NCBI RefSeq assembly: GCF_004014855.1
Contig: NZ_CP034930.1
Span: forward strand, 310,001 to 374,000
DNA: 64,000 nucleotides
From: Apibacter raozihei
GTDB lineage: Bacteria; Bacteroidota; Bacteroidia; Flavobacteriales; Weeksellaceae
Reading direction: 5' to 3'
Part shown: one piece after another, positions 62,301-64,000 of the stretch
How positions within the stretch are numbered: position 1 is the first letter of the stretch
How the letters are laid out: each line of letters starts with the position of its first letter
Notes under the pieces: model-generated
Seen by the model: the letters and a program-made list of their open reading frames with translations, nothing else
What the model was told of the DNA's origin: nothing
The model's database searches: none
Program-made: the position numbers and the translations under genes

Positions 62301-62564
62301 GTTGCAGGAATTCCTGAACTTCCTGTTTTATTTTGTGATGAAAATCAAGAGTATTTATCCAACCACAAAGGAATAGAAACTCTCTATTCAACAGAAGCCA
62401 AAATTGGTACTCAGAATCTTCTTAATCAAATTCATTCGTTTTATAAACAATCTTTAATATCTAAGAAGAAACTTACTGCTATCGATTGGTATAACGGGTT
62501 AGTGTCTCAGGAAAAATCTACTCATAATGATTATTTGAAAAATTTATACTTTTCATTAAATTAA
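59313..62564 (+). CDS. ABC-2 permease fused to an inactive M1-peptidase-like domain
   Basis: A 1083-residue membrane protein. Residues 1-590 contain two sets of helices (about 20-250 and 320-590) in the ABC-2 permease pattern. Residues about 620-1083 are periplasmic and follow the M1 aminopeptidase layout, with TIELLNPHSVAVDTLHLDW at the start and SGNLIILPEN in the place of the substrate-binding GAMEN region. The zinc motif HExxH-x18-E is lost: Arg937, Leu938, Glu941 and Gln960 occupy the four positions with exactly preserved spacing. The domain is therefore almost certainly not a peptidase and may bind peptides or the transported molecule instead. Third gene of the TonB-ABC unit; a terminator follows. 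Confidence 0.85.
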   Translation: MFTYIYLFEIRQQLKRPFIWIVCLLMYLQGIYYMRHSGEFYANDETYANAPAIFFTVFAGIGYVGFIVTAIIAGTVITKDLQSRFSSILFTTSVSESGYFWGRYWAGFTLLLILNFFYLLGAFSYSFLPVKNIGPVDYYSLLMAVVYILLPNTFILFTSCFCAASLSRDVKSSYLMSTFIMLIMIFSVSMHEFDRSVAFYDPTSFGVLLDDLEHMSPAEKNAYLPSATGNLLWNRLGWILLCLVLLIYSKIRFSFKNFSKGTSAKKEKKKDATIANLSLKISNKNQLEPVNKKFSLSSYWKNVFSLSLTECKSVIAPTGFKIFLGILLVMYVCYIAVWQQQYYSEAPTLPVTVEVTNITIALSFYFQLFIIINTVELLFRNQTSGFWKIADALPIPSWVTTVSKINAMIMVSLLLSICLIVFGIGVQIFKGYYHFELDVYFKEIILRWLPKYIEYILLCVAVAGITGNKYATHGLSILVLVVTIILHEIGVLEQHRFAFSFSPGALKYTDMNGSSFYAFANLIYSLYWISFTLILTFTGLWVWPRGLVSPLAKRLNFRGNLSKLFLFLLVISAGIFMYSSYYIYETVNVENKFSSREQERNEDAEYEKKYKKYQKTPQPQIKHIDISLNVFPENRKMNYQATIELLNPHSVAVDTLHLDWDDFLVIRKINLPDNELTLISQDEENRHSVYKIKYPIQPQRLQKIQIEAQKEYSGFTNDDPQKDLTFNGSFISENILPFFGYDDRRELAENKYREDLGLEKMKSSLPEVNNSYGNSLLFASTQAQQFTYNCTISTSENQNIVMPGILLKKWSKNQRTYYNYTTEIPVTLPLNILSARYAFKKADVNINGKTIRIEVAYHPYHSYAIDSWIQSAKEALTFLSKNLGEYPYSNLVIAERPRYDEDLATSGNLIILPENHGWIADIKRNEDLDYLRYITTRLIAEQYLKRGNFSRVQGYPFLTQSIPGYLALVQLESYYGKNSTEKFLKKNHDKYSQGRAVAGIPELPVLFCDENQEYLSNHKGIETLYSTEAKIGTQNLLNQIHSFYKQSLISKKKLTAIDWYNGLVSQEKSTHNDYLKNLYFSLN

Positions 62565-62612
62565 AATACCGGAGTATGAATCTCTGGATTCGTACTACGG
62601 TATTTTTTTTAA
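62564..62612 (+). terminator. Terminator of the TonB-ABC operon
   Basis: aaataccg (62564-62571) pairs with cggtattt (62598-62605); the inner stem is extended by nine further pairs with one mismatch and one wobble, and a T run follows. The stem begins at the stop codon. Confidence 0.8.
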
Positions 62613-62649
62613 ATATTTTTATTTATGATAAAATTAAAACTAAGCTTAC

Positions 62650-63606
62650 TTAGCTCAACTGTCTTATTCCCTTAGGAGTAATTCCAAAATTCTTTTTAAA
62701 TGCAGCAGAAAAATGAGTGTGGTTTTTATATCCCAATTTTTCACCAATGGTTGAAATGTTATGTTCCGTGTTTCGCAATAAGCTATAAGCCTTATCCATT
62801 TTAGATTTTTTTACAAATTCAAAAACAGGGATACCAAAAACTTCTTTAAAGCCCTTTTTCAGTGAACATTCATTGGTTCCTGTTTTACAAGCTAATTCAG
62901 AAATGGTATACCATTGATTGAGATTATCTGTTATTATCTTCCTCACTTCATGCATTCTTTTATATTCAACTTTTTTCAATGAACAAAAAACCTTGCAATC
63001 GTGATTTTCAATTTGTTCAAAATGCAGCATTACCAGTTTAAGCATGAGAGATTCCAGATGAAGTTTTAGCAGGAAACCTTCCCTGCCCGAATGAAACATT
63101 TCTTCAATACAATTGCGCATAGAGAATGTTATCGGCAATAAATGGGCATGAAAGGGAAGTCTTCCCTCCTTTTCAAAATGAGAAGCCCATGAATTTTCCA
63201 TATTGGTGAAATAACTCATCGTATTTTCATTCGTAGTTATAAGTAAACAACACTCAGAATCAGCATCCAAAGCAAATGAAATATTTTTATTTTCTGAAAA
63301 ATAAATGTTTTGTTCGTCAGATTTTAAAAGTAATTTTCCGAAATATCCGCTAACTTCAACTTTGCCAGAAAATTGATAATGGAAAATAATTGTGTCTTTT
63401 GTTTGAGGAATAGTAAATTTATAATCTATTGGAGACCGGTTTTGCAAATGCAAAATTTGTAAATCTTCGAATACCCGTTCACTTTTAATTATCTCGTTAT
63501 TCACTTTTTCTCTGTAAACCTCTGAATACGCTAATGAAAACAGATTATGTACATTTATCCTTTCAATTCCTGAGATCTGATTTTGTATATTTAATGTACC
63601 TTCCAT
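62650..63606 (-). CDS. AraC-family regulator, PchR-like
   Basis: A 318-residue regulator with a large N-terminal sensor domain (about 1-200) and a C-terminal double helix-turn-helix with YTISELACKTGTNECSLKKG and KLGYKNHTHFSAAFKKNFG. The PchR-type KKGFKEVFGIPVFEFVKKSK segment is typical of regulators that sense ferri-siderophores such as pyochelin. The start is taken at the ATG 63606; a further ATG at 63633 overlaps the preceding gene more deeply. It overlaps the end of the ABC gene by 16 nt, so the two are co-transcribed. It probably activates the TonB-ABC operon through the direct repeats at 56133. Confidence 0.88.
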   Translation of the reverse strand: MEGTLNIQNQISGIERINVHNLFSLAYSEVYREKVNNEIIKSERVFEDLQILHLQNRSPIDYKFTIPQTKDTIIFHYQFSGKVEVSGYFGKLLLKSDEQNIYFSENKNISFALDADSECCLLITTNENTMSYFTNMENSWASHFEKEGRLPFHAHLLPITFSMRNCIEEMFHSGREGFLLKLHLESLMLKLVMLHFEQIENHDCKVFCSLKKVEYKRMHEVRKIITDNLNQWYTISELACKTGTNECSLKKGFKEVFGIPVFEFVKKSKMDKAYSLLRNTEHNISTIGEKLGYKNHTHFSAAFKKNFGITPKGIRQLS

Positions 63607-64000
63607 CCATGTGATTTTTGTTGAATTTCCCATAACCGTGCATAGGTTCCATTTTGAGTTAACAACTGCTGATGAGTTCCTCTTTCTTCTATCTTTCCTT
63701 CTTTTAAAACCAGTATTTGTTGTGCTTTCTGAATGGTAGAAAGCTTATGAGCAATTACAACAACGGTTTTTGATTTTACCAGTTCCTGTATGGCTTGTTG
63801 TATATATATTTCATTTTCAGGATCCAGGCTTGCAGTTGCTTCATCCAGCAAAACGATAGGTGCGTTTTTAAGCAAAGCCCTTGCTATACTTATGCGCTGC
63901 TTCTGACCTCCGGAAAGTTTTCCACCCCCTTCTCCTACCCGGGTATCCATACCTTCCGGAAACTCCTCTACAAAACTTAATACCTGTGCCTTACGTGCAG
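63591..64000 (-). CDS. ABC exporter, C-terminal end only (right edge)
   Basis: The minus-strand frame is open to the window edge and shows the last 136 residues of an ABC ATPase domain: ARKAQVLSFVEEF, the signature LSGGQKQR, Walker B APIVLLDEATASLD with its Glu, and the switch His in IAHKLST. The end is QQKSHGWKVH. The form of this domain (long LSGGQKQRISIARALL, D-loop SLDPENE) is that of permease-ATPase fusions such as the siderophore-linked YbtP/YbtQ or IrtA/B proteins. The membrane half lies outside the window. The gene runs into the AraC regulator, and the position next to a PchR-like regulator supports a siderophore role. Confidence 0.85.
   Translation of the reverse strand, partial: ARKAQVLSFVEEFPEGMDTRVGEGGGKLSGGQKQRISIARALLKNAPIVLLDEATASLDPENEIYIQQAIQELVKSKTVVVIAHKLSTIQKAQQILVLKEGKIEERGTHQQLLTQNGTYARLWEIQQKSHGWKVH

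Overview
The window is AT-rich DNA from a member of the Bacteroidota, most likely class Flavobacteriia. The evidence is a SusC-type receptor, many Sec signal peptides ending in SQ or AQ, a type B (CHU_C-like) type IX secretion C-terminus on a giant repeat protein, a MetH without its homocysteine module, and promoters of the Bacteroidota type (TTTG about 19 nt before TAnnTTTG). A peritrophin-A-like chitin-binding domain hints at a host with chitin, such as an insect gut; a Weeksellaceae relative such as Apibacter would fit, but that is inference only. I see no tRNA, rRNA, insertion sequence, prophage or CRISPR array. Two genes are cut by the window edges: susC on the left and an ABC exporter on the right.

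Layout. 1-8.1 kb (minus strand): partial SusC receptor, an HSP90-family ATPase and a large Sel1-repeat protein. 8.3-14.4 kb: an AsmA-like envelope protein, then a three-gene putative copper-uptake operon (small Cys protein, YtkA/FixH-like lipoprotein, OprC-type TonB receptor carrying the CxxxM and HxM copper ligands). 14.6-20.5 kb: Fe-superoxide dismutase with a coupled TPR protein, a duplicated pair of secreted proteins, and an M48 protease. 20.6-24 kb: a siderophore receptor and PepSY membrane protein behind a 27-bp palindrome. 24.1-28.4 kb: MetH, DUF454, an NTF2-like protein and a small secreted protein.

28.4-40 kb is a metal-homeostasis block: mgtC, mgtA, a small membrane ORF, an OmpR-type regulator with its kinase, and a CzcBAC-type RND efflux system. 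The promoters of the mgtC operon and of the RND operon carry the same array: TTCTAAT-like elements at 0, +11 and +33, a degenerate element at +22, and a -7 box exactly 29 bp after the last element. This is the expected footprint of the regulator encoded between them. The mgtC transcript also starts with an 18-codon leader peptide (acidic and proline residues near its start, as in enterobacterial MgtL) whose stop codon abuts a hairpin. The hairpin loop can pair with the start region of a second small ORF that overlaps mgtC. I consider this the best candidate for an undescribed system, a possible magnesium-sensing leader in Bacteroidota.

40-48.7 kb: thioesterase, a hydrolase and its AraC regulator, a three-gene operon of secreted proteins with a common N-terminal domain (the last with PKD-like repeats and the chitin-binding-like end), DusB, and a duplicated esterase pair (one cytoplasmic, one lipoprotein). 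48.9-54.7 kb: a 1953-residue surface protein with nineteen 70-residue repeats, much GC-richer than its surroundings. 54.9-64 kb: DprA, then a TonB receptor, ABC ATPase and ABC-2 permease fused to a dead M1 peptidase domain, a PchR-like AraC regulator, and the end of an ABC exporter. This last block is probably a siderophore-type uptake locus.
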